From: Caballeronia novacaledonica
GTDB lineage: Bacteria; Pseudomonadota; Gammaproteobacteria; Burkholderiales; Burkholderiaceae
DNA length: 64,000 nucleotides
Direction of reading: 5' to 3'
NCBI RefSeq assembly: GCF_900258035.1
Contig: NZ_OGTP01000006.1
Coordinates: 1 to 64,000, forward strand
Positions within the stretch are counted from its first letter, which is position 1; each line of letters starts with the position of its first letter. This document shows, piece after piece, positions 1-8,696 of this stretch. A model generated the notes under the pieces. It was not told the DNA's origin, ran no database searches, and saw only the letters and a program-made list of their open reading frames with translations. The translations under genes were made by a program, and so were the position numbers.

Positions 1-112
1 CGCTGCCGCTCCGCTTTGCCCATCCAAGCCTTTCTCTGTCGACTCATCGATGCTCCCACACCCTTTCCCGATAATTAAACCAGAGGTGTTGCATCGACCG
101 GTTGAATCCGCC
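1..112. other. Left-edge stretch without a gene
   Basis: No gene is visible in this stretch before the solo repeat unit. It does not match the inner arms of the two large repeat elements, so the unit at 113-212 has no inverted partner inside the window. The text around 75-110 vaguely resembles the tail of an insertion sequence, but I cannot support that from sequence alone. Confidence 0.3.
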
Positions 113-212
113 GCTGCTTTCTTTGGTTACTTTCTTTGCAGCAGCAAAGAAAGTGACTGCCGCCCCGCACAGGGGCAACGCTTATAGACCACTAAGAAAA
201 CGGGATCCGGCA
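113..212 (+). repeat. Solo end unit of the Burkholderiaceae hairpin repeat
   Basis: About 100 bp, nearly identical to the ends of the two long elements at 5171-5770 and 16285-16929. It contains a hairpin with stems ACTTTCTTTGC and GCAAAGAAAGT around AGCA, then a second small hairpin GCCCC-GCACA-GGGGC, and ends in ACGGGATCCGGC. It lies 24 bp beyond the stop codon of the FGGY kinase. Here the unit stands alone, so it can exist apart from the 600-bp form. It is open in one frame, but I do not regard it as coding. Confidence 0.85.
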
Positions 213-236
213 ACAAGCGAGAGCAAGAAAGCAGCA

Positions 237-1781
237 TCACCGCCCCCGCAACCGATGCATCAGCGGCTTCAACGCCGGATAAAGATCGATATAAACCCCG
301 AACCGCTCGGCATAAACACCCTGCCGCTCCGAGTCGGGTCGCGCGCGGTCAACAAGCGTGACCCACCCGCCCTCGGCGGTTTCCCGAGAGACCAATCCGA
401 CGCCAAGCGCGGCAAGCAACGCCGCCCCCATCGCCGCTTCGACATCCTGCTCGATCGACAAAACCGGATAGCCGGTCACTTCGGCGATGATCTGCATCCA
501 CAAATCCGAATGCGCCGCGCCGCCGACGACGATCAACCGGTCATCGAGCGACTGCGCCCCGCGCCGCCCCGCCTCGATGTTGTGCTTCAGCGCGAACGCG
601 ACGCCTTCGAGCACCGCGCGATAAAGCGTCGCGCGCGTATGAAAAAGATTGAGCCCGACGAACGTGCCGCTCGCCCGCGCATCCCAGACCGGACTGCGTT
701 CGCCCATCAGATACGGCAGGAACACGACGCCGTCCGAACCGGCCGCGACCTTCGACGCCGCCTCTTCCAGCAACCGATGCGGATCGCCGTGCGGCATCGT
801 CTTCGCCGCGGCGATTTCGCCCTGGCAGAACTGATCGCGATACCACGCGACGCACTGCCCCGCCGTGCTCGCGCCGCCGAACACATAGAGATCGTGCTTG
901 CCGTTGTACACATGCGGCATCGACACGAGTCCGTGACTCGCATCGACAGTCTGGTTGACATAGCCCCAGCACATGCTCGTGCCGATCATCGCGACGTGAT
1001 GGCCCGCCTTCGTGACGCCCGCCGCGAAAGTCGCGACCGCCGCATCGACACCGCCCGCGACGACCGGCGTGCCTGTCGCGAGCCCGAGCTTGTCGGCCCA
1101 TTGCGGCTTCAATCCGCCCACCACTTCCGACGATTCGACGAGCCGCTGCGGCATCATCGATGCGGGAATGCCGAGCATGTCGAGCGCTTCCTGCGACCAC
1201 GCGCGTTTCCCGATGTCGTACACGCCGCCGATATTGCCCGCCGAACTGTGATCGACGGCCAGCTCGCCCGTCAGACGCTGAATCACGAACGCATTCGGCG
1301 GCAGGAAATAGCGCGTCTTGTTCCAGACGTCGGGCTGATGGCCGCGCAGCCACAGCATCTTCGTGAAGCCGTAGTAACTGTCGACGCCGTTGCCGGTGAT
1401 CTTTTCCAGCCGCTTCATGTCGACGTGTTCGCGCACCCAGTCGACTTCGGCCGTCGCGCGCCGGTCCATCCAGATGAGGCACGGATACAGCGGTTCCATG
1501 TGCTCGTCGACGGGAATGCCCGAGCCGCCGTACAGACTGCTCACGCAGAGCGACTTCACATCGCTCGCGGCGACGCCCTTCTCGCGCGCCTTCGCGACGA
1601 CCGCCGCAATGCACTCCGTCACGGCGTCGAACCATACCGACGGCCATTGCTCCGCCCACAACGGCTTGGGCGTGTCCGGATGGTAAGCGCTCGAATGCTG
1701 CGCGACGATCGCGCCGCCGGTGTCGACGAGCAACGCCTTCGTGCTCTGCGTGCCGATATCGATGCCGATCACGTAATCCAT
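237..1781 (-). CDS. FGGY-family carbohydrate kinase (pentulose/hexulose kinase)
   Basis: A 514-residue kinase that should phosphorylate a ketose with ATP in the cytosol. The N-terminal phosphate-1 motif GIDIGTQSTK is at about residues 6-15. An FGGY-type adenosine motif (VVGGAAHSDLW) lies in the C-terminal half. The ATG at 1781 is preferred over a further upstream TTG/GTG frame because it has a GGGAGA ribosome site and begins directly with the kinase fold. It is transcribed away from dalD across a 324-bp divergent region. With xylB next door handling D-xylulose, this kinase may act on another ketose such as ribulose or fructose. The substrate cannot be read from sequence. Xylulokinase is the alternative label. 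Confidence 0.85.
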   Translation of the reverse strand: MDYVIGIDIGTQSTKALLVDTGGAIVAQHSSAYHPDTPKPLWAEQWPSVWFDAVTECIAAVVAKAREKGVAASDVKSLCVSSLYGGSGIPVDEHMEPLYPCLIWMDRRATAEVDWVREHVDMKRLEKITGNGVDSYYGFTKMLWLRGHQPDVWNKTRYFLPPNAFVIQRLTGELAVDHSSAGNIGGVYDIGKRAWSQEALDMLGIPASMMPQRLVESSEVVGGLKPQWADKLGLATGTPVVAGGVDAAVATFAAGVTKAGHHVAMIGTSMCWGYVNQTVDASHGLVSMPHVYNGKHDLYVFGGASTAGQCVAWYRDQFCQGEIAAAKTMPHGDPHRLLEEAASKVAAGSDGVVFLPYLMGERSPVWDARASGTFVGLNLFHTRATLYRAVLEGVAFALKHNIEAGRRGAQSLDDRLIVVGGAAHSDLWMQIIAEVTGYPVLSIEQDVEAAMGAALLAALGVGLVSRETAEGGWVTLVDRARPDSERQGVYAERFGVYIDLYPALKPLMHRLRGR

Positions 1782-2105
1782 GTCCGTCTCCCGCGTTCTG
1801 TTTTTAGCGCCTATCGTTAAAGGCAATTGGCTCACGCACCTTCGTTCATTGCCCGTCACGTTGCCTATACGGGTTATTCCCGATCCGCGCGCGTCCAGCG
1901 CATGCGCCGTTCACGAGGCGCGCAAATTGCGCCGCGCAGGAAGCTTCCCGGAAGGCATCGCGCCTTGACTTTCGTCCGGGCGAATACGATCATTCGATCA
2001 TCGATAGAGCAAATGCTCACTTCATCCGCGTTGAGCGACTCGCGCGCCATCGCGACCCGCCGTCCGCGAAGAACGGACGCGCAGCCAATCAGAGGAAGAG
2101 ACGAC
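1782..2105. promoter_or_regulatory. Divergent control region between FGGY kinase and dalD
   Basis: This 324-bp stretch has no convincing gene. It carries the dalD promoter and composite operator described separately at 1965-2018. No clear sigma-70 hexamers are visible for the leftward kinase. The right side ends in an AGAGGAAGAG Shine-Dalgarno stretch before the dalD ATG at 2106. Confidence 0.6.
1965..2018 (+). promoter_or_regulatory. dalD promoter with SorC-type composite operator
   Basis: TTGACT (1965-1970), a 17-bp spacer and GATCAT (1988-1993) form a candidate promoter. The -10 is the start of GATCATTCGATCA (1988-2000). Six bases later comes GAGCAAATGCTC (2007-2018), a near-perfect palindrome. 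The same layout with the same spacings occurs in reverse at 12958-13011 in front of the smo operon. The boxes would cover the transcription start, which suits a repressor. Binding by the SorC-family protein at 5809-6756 is inferred. Confidence 0.7.
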
Positions 2106-3485
2106 ATGACTAGCGAAGCCAACGTGATCCTGCACATCGGCGCCGGGTCTTTTCATCGCGCGCATCAGGCGTGGTATCTGCATCGACTGAACGAGACAGG
2201 CGATGAGAGCTGGTCGCTCGCCGTCGGCAATATTCGCGGCGACATGAACGCCGTGCTCGATGCCCTCGCCGCGCAAAACGGCGAATACACGCTCGAAACC
2301 GTCACGCCGAAGGGCGAGCGCGAATACGAGACCATCCGCGCGATCAAAAAGGTCGTGCCGTGGTCCGCCGATCTGAACGAACTGATCGCGACGGGCGCGG
2401 ATCCGAAGACGAAGATCGTCTCCTTCACCGTCACCGAAGGCGGCTATTACCTCGACGAGCACGACAAGCTCGACACCGCCAATCCCGATCTCGCCGCCGA
2501 TCTCAAAGGCGCGAAAACGACCATCTACGGCGCGCTTGCCGCCATCCTCGACGCGCGCATGAAAAACGGCGCGGGCAAGGTGTCGCTGCAGAACTGCGAC
2601 AACCTGCGCAGCAACGGCGACCGTTTCAAGGCGGGCATGCTCGAATTCCTGGAGCGGCGCGGCGAGACCGCGCTGCGCGACTGGATGATCGCGAATACGT
2701 CGTGCCCGAACGCGATGGTGGATCGCATCACGCCACGTCCGACGCCCGACGTCGCCGAGCGCGTGAAGGCCGCGACCGGCTTCGACGACAAGGCGCCCGT
2801 CATGGGCGAGAAGTTCATCCAGTGGGTGATCGAGGACAACTTCATCGCGGGGCGGCCGGCGTGGGAGAAGGTCGGCGCGGAGATGGTCGAATCGGTGCAT
2901 CCGTACGAGGAAGCGAAAATCCGCATCCTCAATGCGAGCCATAGCTGTATCGCGTGGGCGGGCACGCTCGTCGGGCTGCAATACATCCACGAAGGCACGC
3001 AGGACATGGAGATTCGCGCGCTCGCGGACGCCTATGTCACCGACGACGTGATCCCCTGCCTCACGCCGAGCCCGATCGATCTCGCGAAGTATCGCGATGT
3101 CGTGCTCGACCGCTTCAGCAATCCGTATATCAAGGACACGAATCAGCGCGTCGCGGCGGACGGCTTCTCGAAGCTGCCCGGCTTCATCGCGCCGACACTC
3201 TCCGAATGCTTCGCGCGCGACGTCGATCCCGATTCGACCGCCATCCTGCCCGCGCTCTTCTTCCGCTTTCTCGAACGCTGGCACGAAGGCAAGCTGCCTT
3301 ATGCCTATCAGGATGGCGTGATGGACCCGGCGAGCGCGCACGCCTTCTTCACGGCGCCCGATCCCATCGAGGCGTTCACGGCGGACAAGCTGCTGTGGGG
3401 CAGCATGGCGCAGACCGATGGTCTCGAACGCGTGATGCGCGCGGCGATTTCGAAGGTCGATGCGTGGCTCGCGAATCGGCCATAA
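2106..3485 (+). CDS. dalD: D-arabinitol 4-dehydrogenase (mannitol dehydrogenase family)
   Basis: A 459-residue polyol-specific long-chain dehydrogenase, NAD-dependent, expected to oxidise D-arabitol to D-xylulose; related enzymes also take mannitol. The nucleotide-binding start [11 protein letters not shown] is at residues 10-20. The family's catalytic block KIRILNASH has the general-base Lys near 271, with Asn 276 and His 279. Start ATG 2106 follows AGAGGAAGAG. The frame is open far upstream, but the earlier part has no family similarity. Length fits DalD (about 455). The gene lies 171 bp before xylB, so the product would pass directly to xylulokinase. Transcription probably comes from the operator-bearing promoter at 1965. 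Confidence 0.9.
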   Translation: MTSEANVILHIGAGSFHRAHQAWYLHRLNETGDESWSLAVGNIRGDMNAVLDALAAQNGEYTLETVTPKGEREYETIRAIKKVVPWSADLNELIATGADPKTKIVSFTVTEGGYYLDEHDKLDTANPDLAADLKGAKTTIYGALAAILDARMKNGAGKVSLQNCDNLRSNGDRFKAGMLEFLERRGETALRDWMIANTSCPNAMVDRITPRPTPDVAERVKAATGFDDKAPVMGEKFIQWVIEDNFIAGRPAWEKVGAEMVESVHPYEEAKIRILNASHSCIAWAGTLVGLQYIHEGTQDMEIRALADAYVTDDVIPCLTPSPIDLAKYRDVVLDRFSNPYIKDTNQRVAADGFSKLPGFIAPTLSECFARDVDPDSTAILPALFFRFLERWHEGKLPYAYQDGVMDPASAHAFFTAPDPIEAFTADKLLWGSMAQTDGLERVMRAAISKVDAWLANRP

Positions 3486-3656
3486 GCGCGGTGTTATCCC
3501 CGTCCTGATCGCAGGTTAAAACCGGCGCCGCGCCGCTCGGGTAATGTGCCCATGGCGCGCCGCGCCGCGTGGCGTTAAATTAGCGCCTCCCGCTGCATTG
3601 GCGTCACGCCTCGTTTCTGGCCGGGCTCGAACCCGGCAACGACAAAGGGTCCGTTC

Positions 3657-5138
3657 ATGTACTTAGGCATCGACCTCGGCACCTCCGAAGTGAAAGTGCT
3701 GCTGCTCGCGAGCGACGGCAGCGTCATCGGCACGGCGGGCACGCCGTTCACCGTATCGCGTCCGAAGCCGCGCTGGTCGGAGCAAAATCCGCTCGACTGG
3801 TGGGAAGGCACGCGCGCCGCGCTCTTCAAGCTGCGCGAGAAGTTTCCGAGTGAATTCGCGCAGGTGCGCGGCATCGGTCTCTCGGGCCAGATGCACGGCG
3901 CGGTGCTGCTCGATTCGCAAGACAACGTGCTGCGCCCCGCGATTCTCTGGAACGACATGCGCAGCGACAAGGAGTGCGCCGAGCTCTACGAGCGCGCGCC
4001 GAATCTGCACGAGATCGCCGGCAATCTGGCGATGCCCGGCTTCACCGCGCCGAAGCTGCTCTGGGTCGCGCACAACGAGCCCGAAATCTTCAAGCAGACC
4101 GCCTGCGTGCTCTTGCCGAAGGATTACTTGCGCATGCATCTGACGGGCACGAAGGTGTCCGATCCGTCCGATGCGGCGGGCACGCTCTGGCTCGATGTCG
4201 CGCGCCGCGACTGGTCCGACGAACTGCTCGCCGCGTGCCGCATGTCGCGCCAGCAGATGCCGTCGCTGGCCGAGGGCAGCGAGCCGTCGGGCACGTTGCG
4301 GCCTGCGCTCGCGCGGGAATTCGGCCTGAGCGATGGCGTGGTCGTCGCGGCGGGCGGCGGCGACAATGCCGCGAGCGCGGTGGGCATCGGCGCGACCGAT
4401 CCGGGCGACGGCTTTCTGTCGCTCGGCACATCGGGCGTGCTGTGCGTGATCGGCGATCGTTTCCGGCCGAATCCGGCGTCGGCGGTGCATGCGTTTTGTC
4501 ACGCGATTCCGGATCGCTGGCATCAGATGAGCGTGGTTTTATCGGCGGCGAGTTGTCTGCGCTGGGTGTGCAAGCTGACGTCGACGGACGAGCCGACCTT
4601 GCTCGCGGAAATCGAAGCCTTGCCGGGCGATGTGCTGCCTTCTGCGCCCTTGTTTCTGCCGTATCTGAGCGGCGAGCGCACGCCGCACAACGATCCGTAC
4701 GCGCAAGGCGTGTTCTTCGGCATGACGCACGCGACCGACCGCGCGTTGCTCGGCTACTCGGTGCTCGAAGGCGTGACGCTCTCGCTGACCGACGGCCTCG
4801 ACGCGCTCGAATCGGCGGGGACGCAGGCGCGGGCGTTGTCGATGCTGGGCGGCGGTGCGCGCAGTGCGTACTGGGCGCAGATGTTCGCCGATGCGCTGGA
4901 TACGCCGACGCGGACGCACGGCGGCGGCGAGACCGGCGCGGCGTTGGGCGCGGCACGGCTCGGATGGCTTGCTGCCGGCGGCGATCCGGCGACGGTTTTG
5001 GCCAAGCCGGCTATTAAGCAGGAATTTACGCCTGACGGCGAGCGGCATGCCATGCTGCGGCAGCGTCTTAAGGGATTCCGCGAGCTTTATCAGCACGTGA
5101 GGCCGTTGTTCGATCCCGCTCGGCCGCGGTTGGCTTGA
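3657..5138 (+). CDS. xylB: Xylulokinase
   Basis: A 493-residue FGGY kinase that converts D-xylulose to D-xylulose 5-phosphate for the pentose phosphate pathway. It starts MYLGIDLGTSEVKVLLL (phosphate-binding loop). It has the xylulokinase motif GLSGQMHGAVLLD near residue 78, the GGGDNAASAVG active-site aspartate region near 235, and a C-terminal SMLGGGARSAYWAQM adenosine motif. Length matches XylB. It follows dalD in the same direction, giving a complete D-arabitol route. The first large inverted-repeat element begins about 30 bp past its stop codon. Confidence 0.93.
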   Translation: MYLGIDLGTSEVKVLLLASDGSVIGTAGTPFTVSRPKPRWSEQNPLDWWEGTRAALFKLREKFPSEFAQVRGIGLSGQMHGAVLLDSQDNVLRPAILWNDMRSDKECAELYERAPNLHEIAGNLAMPGFTAPKLLWVAHNEPEIFKQTACVLLPKDYLRMHLTGTKVSDPSDAAGTLWLDVARRDWSDELLAACRMSRQQMPSLAEGSEPSGTLRPALAREFGLSDGVVVAAGGGDNAASAVGIGATDPGDGFLSLGTSGVLCVIGDRFRPNPASAVHAFCHAIPDRWHQMSVVLSAASCLRWVCKLTSTDEPTLLAEIEALPGDVLPSAPLFLPYLSGERTPHNDPYAQGVFFGMTHATDRALLGYSVLEGVTLSLTDGLDALESAGTQARALSMLGGGARSAYWAQMFADALDTPTRTHGGGETGAALGAARLGWLAAGGDPATVLAKPAIKQEFTPDGERHAMLRQRLKGFRELYQHVRPLFDPARPRLA

Positions 5139-5170
5139 TTTTGTGGTTGTCGTGGGCTTTCATGGAACTT

Positions 5171-5770
5171 GTTTTCGTGTCGGTTTATTGGCGTTGCCCC
5201 TGTGCGGGGCGGCAGTCACTTTCTTTGCTGCTGCAAAGAAAGTAACCAAAGAAACAGCTTTCCCCATCCAAAGTGCCTCACGCCGGCCGCGGCACAGGCG
5301 ATTGGCCGAATGGAACGGCACTAGCGAGCGCCCTCACAAAACTCACACGGCTTGGCCCGCGCACGATCGGACGAACCAGAAGTCATAACGCACTGGTTCA
5401 GCACGAAATAGCTCCGGCACAGCGCTACGCGCTGCCGTTGGGTATGCAAGGGAAACCAGCGAGAAAGAAGCGTGCGCCGACCCGATTGACCGGTCGGCCG
5501 CGATGCGGGCCGGAGCCGTTTTGTGCTGAACCAGTGTGTTGTGTGGCGCGATGTGTCGGACCGTGCGCGAGCCAGGCCCGATTCTGCTTGTGAGGGCACT
5601 CACTAATGCGGGGCCATTCGGTCAATCGCCTGTGCCGCGGCCGGCGTGAAGTGCTTAGGATGGGGATAGCTGCTTTCTTTGGTTACTTTCTTTGCAGCAG
5701 CAAAGAAAGTGACTGCCGCCCCGCACAGGGGCAACGCTTATAAACCAAAAACAAAACGGGATCCGGCGAA
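5171..5770. repeat. 600-bp inverted-repeat element, copy 1
   Basis: The whole stretch between xylB and the SorC regulator is one large imperfect palindrome. The outer units (5171-5262 inverted, 5668-5770 direct) are copies of the 100-bp hairpin core. Inside them, 5275-5335 pairs with 5588-5660, and CACTGGTTCAGCAC near 5391 pairs with its complement near 5525. The centre is asymmetric: the left side reads GCTCCGGCACAGCGC and the right side's complement reads GGCTCCGGCCCGC. Small open frames cross it but look accidental. The second copy is at 16285-16929, with its centre in reverse orientation. Confidence 0.85.
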
Positions 5771-5808
5771 ACCCAACGCAAACCCAAACCACTCAAAAAA
5801 ATCCCCCC

Positions 5809-6756
5809 GTGCCCAAATCCACCGAAAAACTCGATCTCGCAACACGCGCAGCGTGGCTCTACTACGTTGCCGGCAACACCCAAAACGAGATCGCGGAAAA
5901 GCTGCAGATCTCCCGTCCGGTGGCGCAACGACTCGTCGCGTTCGCGGTAGAAAAGAACCTGATCCGCGTGCGCGTCGATCATCGCATCGCCGATTGTCTG
6001 TCGCTCGCGAAGGCGCTCAGCGACCGCTACGGCCTCGCGATGTGCGAAGTCGTCCCCATCGACGGCGATGCGCCCGAACAAGTCGACCGCAAGCTCGCCG
6101 TCGCGGGCGCGCAGGTGATGGAGCGCTATCTGCTCGAAGAGAAACCGCTCGTCGTGTCGATCGGCAGCGGACGCACGTTGAAAGCCTGCGTCGCGCAGAT
6201 CGGGCAGATCGACCGGCCGCAGCATCGTTTCGTCTCGATGGTCGGCGCCATCGCGCAGGACGGATCGTCGAATCGTTACGACGTCGCGCAGCAGCTATCG
6301 GAAAAGACCGGCGGCAAGCACTTCATGCTGCCCGCGCCGCTCATGGCCGACAGCGAAACCGAGCGCGCGCAGTGGGTCAATCACCGGCTGTATCGCATCG
6401 TCAGCGAACTCGCGCAGCAGGCGGATGTCGCGTTCGTCGGCATCGGCAATGTGGGCGTGAATTGTCCGCTGCACCAGGACGGCTTCATCACGCGCGCGGA
6501 AGTCGATGAAATGATGTCGGCGGGCGCCGTCGCCGAATGGCTCGGCCTGCCGATCGATTCGGACGGCAAGCGCGTCACGTCGAAAACCGGCGCGCGCGTG
6601 ACGAGCCTCAAGCTCGATGCGCCGCCCAAACGCCCGACGATCGGCTTCGCGGGCGGCGAGCGCAAGCGCGAGGCGCTGATCGCCGCGCTGAAAGGGAAAT
6701 GGCTGTCGGGACTCGTGACGGACGAATTGTGTGCGAAGGCCGCGCTCGACGCGTGA
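5809..6756 (+). CDS. SorC-family sugar-binding transcriptional regulator
   Basis: A 315-residue regulator with an N-terminal helix-turn-helix (TQNEIAEKLQISRPVAQRLVAFA, about residues 24-46) and a C-terminal SorC/DeoR-like sugar-phosphate binding domain (SIGSGRTLKACV, FVGIGNVG). It probably senses a polyol-derived ketose or phosphate and controls dalD-xylB and the smo operon through their shared boxes. The start is taken as GTG 5809, though no good ribosome site is visible. Only 38 bp separate it from the repeat element, so its promoter probably overlaps the repeat. It is convergent with the ATPase gene at 6792. Confidence 0.88.
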   Translation: MPKSTEKLDLATRAAWLYYVAGNTQNEIAEKLQISRPVAQRLVAFAVEKNLIRVRVDHRIADCLSLAKALSDRYGLAMCEVVPIDGDAPEQVDRKLAVAGAQVMERYLLEEKPLVVSIGSGRTLKACVAQIGQIDRPQHRFVSMVGAIAQDGSSNRYDVAQQLSEKTGGKHFMLPAPLMADSETERAQWVNHRLYRIVSELAQQADVAFVGIGNVGVNCPLHQDGFITRAEVDEMMSAGAVAEWLGLPIDSDGKRVTSKTGARVTSLKLDAPPKRPTIGFAGGERKREALIAALKGKWLSGLVTDELCAKAALDA

Positions 6757-6791
6757 ATCGATCGTGTCGAGCGCCGTGCCTGCGCGCAAGC

Positions 6792-7928
6792 TCACGCCGC
6801 CGTCGCGTGCTCACGCGTCCATGCATCCACGACCTTGCGCGTGAACGCCTGCCCTTCCGCGTTGAACAAATGGCAATGCTCCGGCGTCGTGCCGAGCTTC
6901 AGCTTCTCGCCGCGCGCGTGCTTCTCGAGCGGCGGAATGCGCGAAATCAATCCGTCCGGCGCGACATCCGTTTCGGCGTAGAGATAGGCCGCGTCGCCGA
7001 GCGTTTCGACCGTCATCGCCGATGCGGAAACGCCGTAGTCGCCCGCATCGGACGCGTTCGGCTGCAAGTGCTCCGGACGAACGCCGACCGTCACCGCATC
7101 GCCCGGCTTCGCGTTGCCCGGCAGCACGCCGACGAGTTGCGTCTCGCCCGTCGCGTACTTCACGAGCACGCCGTCGTTCTGAATCTGCGCGACCGTGCCC
7201 GACAGAAAATTCATCTTCGGCGAGCCGATGAAACCCGCGACGAAGCGGTTCGCCGGCGCGTGATACAGCGTGTTCGGCGTGCCGACCTGCTCGATGTTCC
7301 CCGCCGACAGCACGACGATCTTGTCCGCGAGCGTCATCGCCTCGACCTGATCGTGCGTCACGTAGATCATCGTCGTCTTGAGGTCGTCGTGCAGGCGCGC
7401 GAATTCGAGGCGCATCTTCACGCGCAACGCGGCGTCGAGGTTCGAGAGCGGCTCGTCGAACAGGAACACCTTCGGCTTGCGCGTGATCGCGCGCCCGATC
7501 GCCACGCGCTGACGCTGGCCGCCGGACAACTGCTTCGGCTTGCGATCGAGCAGATGGTCGATGTGCAGGATTTTCGCGGCGTTCTTCACGGCGGCGTCGA
7601 TCGCGGGCTTCTTCTCGCCCGCGAGCTTGAGGCCGAACGCCATGTTGTCGTAGAGCGTCATGTGCGGATACAGCGCGTACGACTGGAAGACCATCGCGAT
7701 GCCGCGCTTCGCGGGCGCAAGCTCGTTCACGCGCGCGTTGTCGATCATCAGGTCGCCGCCGCTGATGTCTTCCAGACCCGCGATCATGCGCATCAACGTC
7801 GACTTGCCGCAGCCCGACGGACCGACGAACACGACGAACTCGCCGTCGTTGATGTCGAGGTTGATGTTGCGCATCACCTCGGTTTCTTCATAACGCTTGC
7901 TGATGTTGCGCAGTGTCAGGCTAGCCAT
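6792..7928 (-). CDS. smoK: Polyol ABC transporter ATP-binding protein
   Basis: A 378-residue MalK/UgpC-type ATPase that powers uptake through the two permeases upstream. Walker [10 protein letters not shown] is at residues 36-44, the Q loop begins near 82, signature LSGGQ is at 134-138, Walker B VFLFDEP at 154-160, and the switch histidine is 192. A C-terminal TOBE/regulatory domain follows residue 240. It is the last gene of the leftward operon SDR, binding protein, permease, permease, HAD, ATPase. UgpC or MalK would be the generic names; the operon's sorbitol dehydrogenase supports a polyol substrate. Confidence 0.9.
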   Translation of the reverse strand: MASLTLRNISKRYEETEVMRNINLDINDGEFVVFVGPSGCGKSTLMRMIAGLEDISGGDLMIDNARVNELAPAKRGIAMVFQSYALYPHMTLYDNMAFGLKLAGEKKPAIDAAVKNAAKILHIDHLLDRKPKQLSGGQRQRVAIGRAITRKPKVFLFDEPLSNLDAALRVKMRLEFARLHDDLKTTMIYVTHDQVEAMTLADKIVVLSAGNIEQVGTPNTLYHAPANRFVAGFIGSPKMNFLSGTVAQIQNDGVLVKYATGETQLVGVLPGNAKPGDAVTVGVRPEHLQPNASDAGDYGVSASAMTVETLGDAAYLYAETDVAPDGLISRIPPLEKHARGEKLKLGTTPEHCHLFNAEGQAFTRKVVDAWTREHATAA

Positions 7929-7972
7929 GGTGTGTCTCCAGTCTTCATTAGCGATGCGTCGCGCGCGTTTCG

Positions 7973-8686
7973 CTATCTGATTTCGAACGTCGCGTTCTGC
8001 AGCCATTGCTCGACGAGCGCAGGCAATCGCGTCATGTCGTCGAATACCTTTTGCGCGCCCGCCCTTTCGAGCGCGCCGATCTGTCCTTCGGTCGCGTGCC
8101 CGCCGCCGATGAAGCCGAGCACCGACATGCCCGCCGCCTTCGCCGCCGTCACGCCGGTCACGCTGTCTTCGACGACGAGACAGCGCAGCGGATCGATGCG
8201 CATCGCGCGCGCCGCCGCGAGATAGACGTCGGGCGCGGGCTTCGGATTCGCGACCATGTCGGCGCAAAAACGCCGCTCGCCGAAAAAGCGCAGGAGGCCC
8301 GTGCGTTGCAGCACGGCATCGACGTAGGTGGAAAAGCTGTTGCTCGCGCACGCTTTCGTGAACGGCACGGCCGCGAGCGCCTCGGCGATGCCCGGCACCG
8401 CCGGCGCCTCGACCGCCGCCGCTTCCACGGCGCGCCGGATCGCGAGGACCTGATCGTGCGTGAGCGTGCGGTTCACCGTGTCGGCGGCGCTCGCGAGCAC
8501 CGCCTCGATGCGCAGGCCGAGCAGCGGCATCACGACCGGCTCGACATCGACGCCCGGCCACAGCGCCTGCAACTCGCCAACGAGCATGCGCGCCGCCACC
8601 GCTTCGCTGTCGATCAGCACGCCGTCGCAATCGCAGATCAGCAGACGATCTTCGACATTGGCCTCGTGGGAAGGAGTGAGATTCAC
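7973..8686 (-). CDS. HAD-superfamily phosphatase (beta-phosphoglucomutase-like)
   Basis: A 237-residue haloacid dehalogenase-type hydrolase. The catalytic DxD motif is [11 protein letters not shown] (Asp 19 and Asp 21), with a later [17 protein letters not shown] acidic loop. It probably dephosphorylates a sugar or polyol phosphate, perhaps clearing a dead-end ester made by the pathway. It starts at GTG 8686, 10 bp after the permease stop, with GAGG upstream. Its place between permease and ATPase genes makes it part of the polyol operon. Confidence 0.82.
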   Translation of the reverse strand: MNLTPSHEANVEDRLLICDCDGVLIDSEAVAARMLVGELQALWPGVDVEPVVMPLLGLRIEAVLASAADTVNRTLTHDQVLAIRRAVEAAAVEAPAVPGIAEALAAVPFTKACASNSFSTYVDAVLQRTGLLRFFGERRFCADMVANPKPAPDVYLAAARAMRIDPLRCLVVEDSVTGVTAAKAAGMSVLGFIGGGHATEGQIGALERAGAQKVFDDMTRLPALVEQWLQNATFEIR

Positions 8687-8696
8687 GCTCGCATCC

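Noticed and set aside
1..112. Possible insertion-sequence tail at the left edge
   Set aside because: The resemblance is from memory only. No transposase frame, inverted repeat or target duplication can be shown inside the window.
102..1820. Long plus-strand open frame of 572 codons over the FGGY kinase
   Set aside because: It is an opposite-strand shadow. The kinase on the minus strand has clear motifs and a ribosome site, while this frame is arginine-rich and starts in the repeat unit.
5679..5900. Small frames starting VTFFAAAKKVTAAPHRGNA in each repeat copy
   Set aside because: The peptide comes from the hairpin repeat itself, recurs at every copy and in variable downstream frames, and has no ribosome site. 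I treat it as non-coding.
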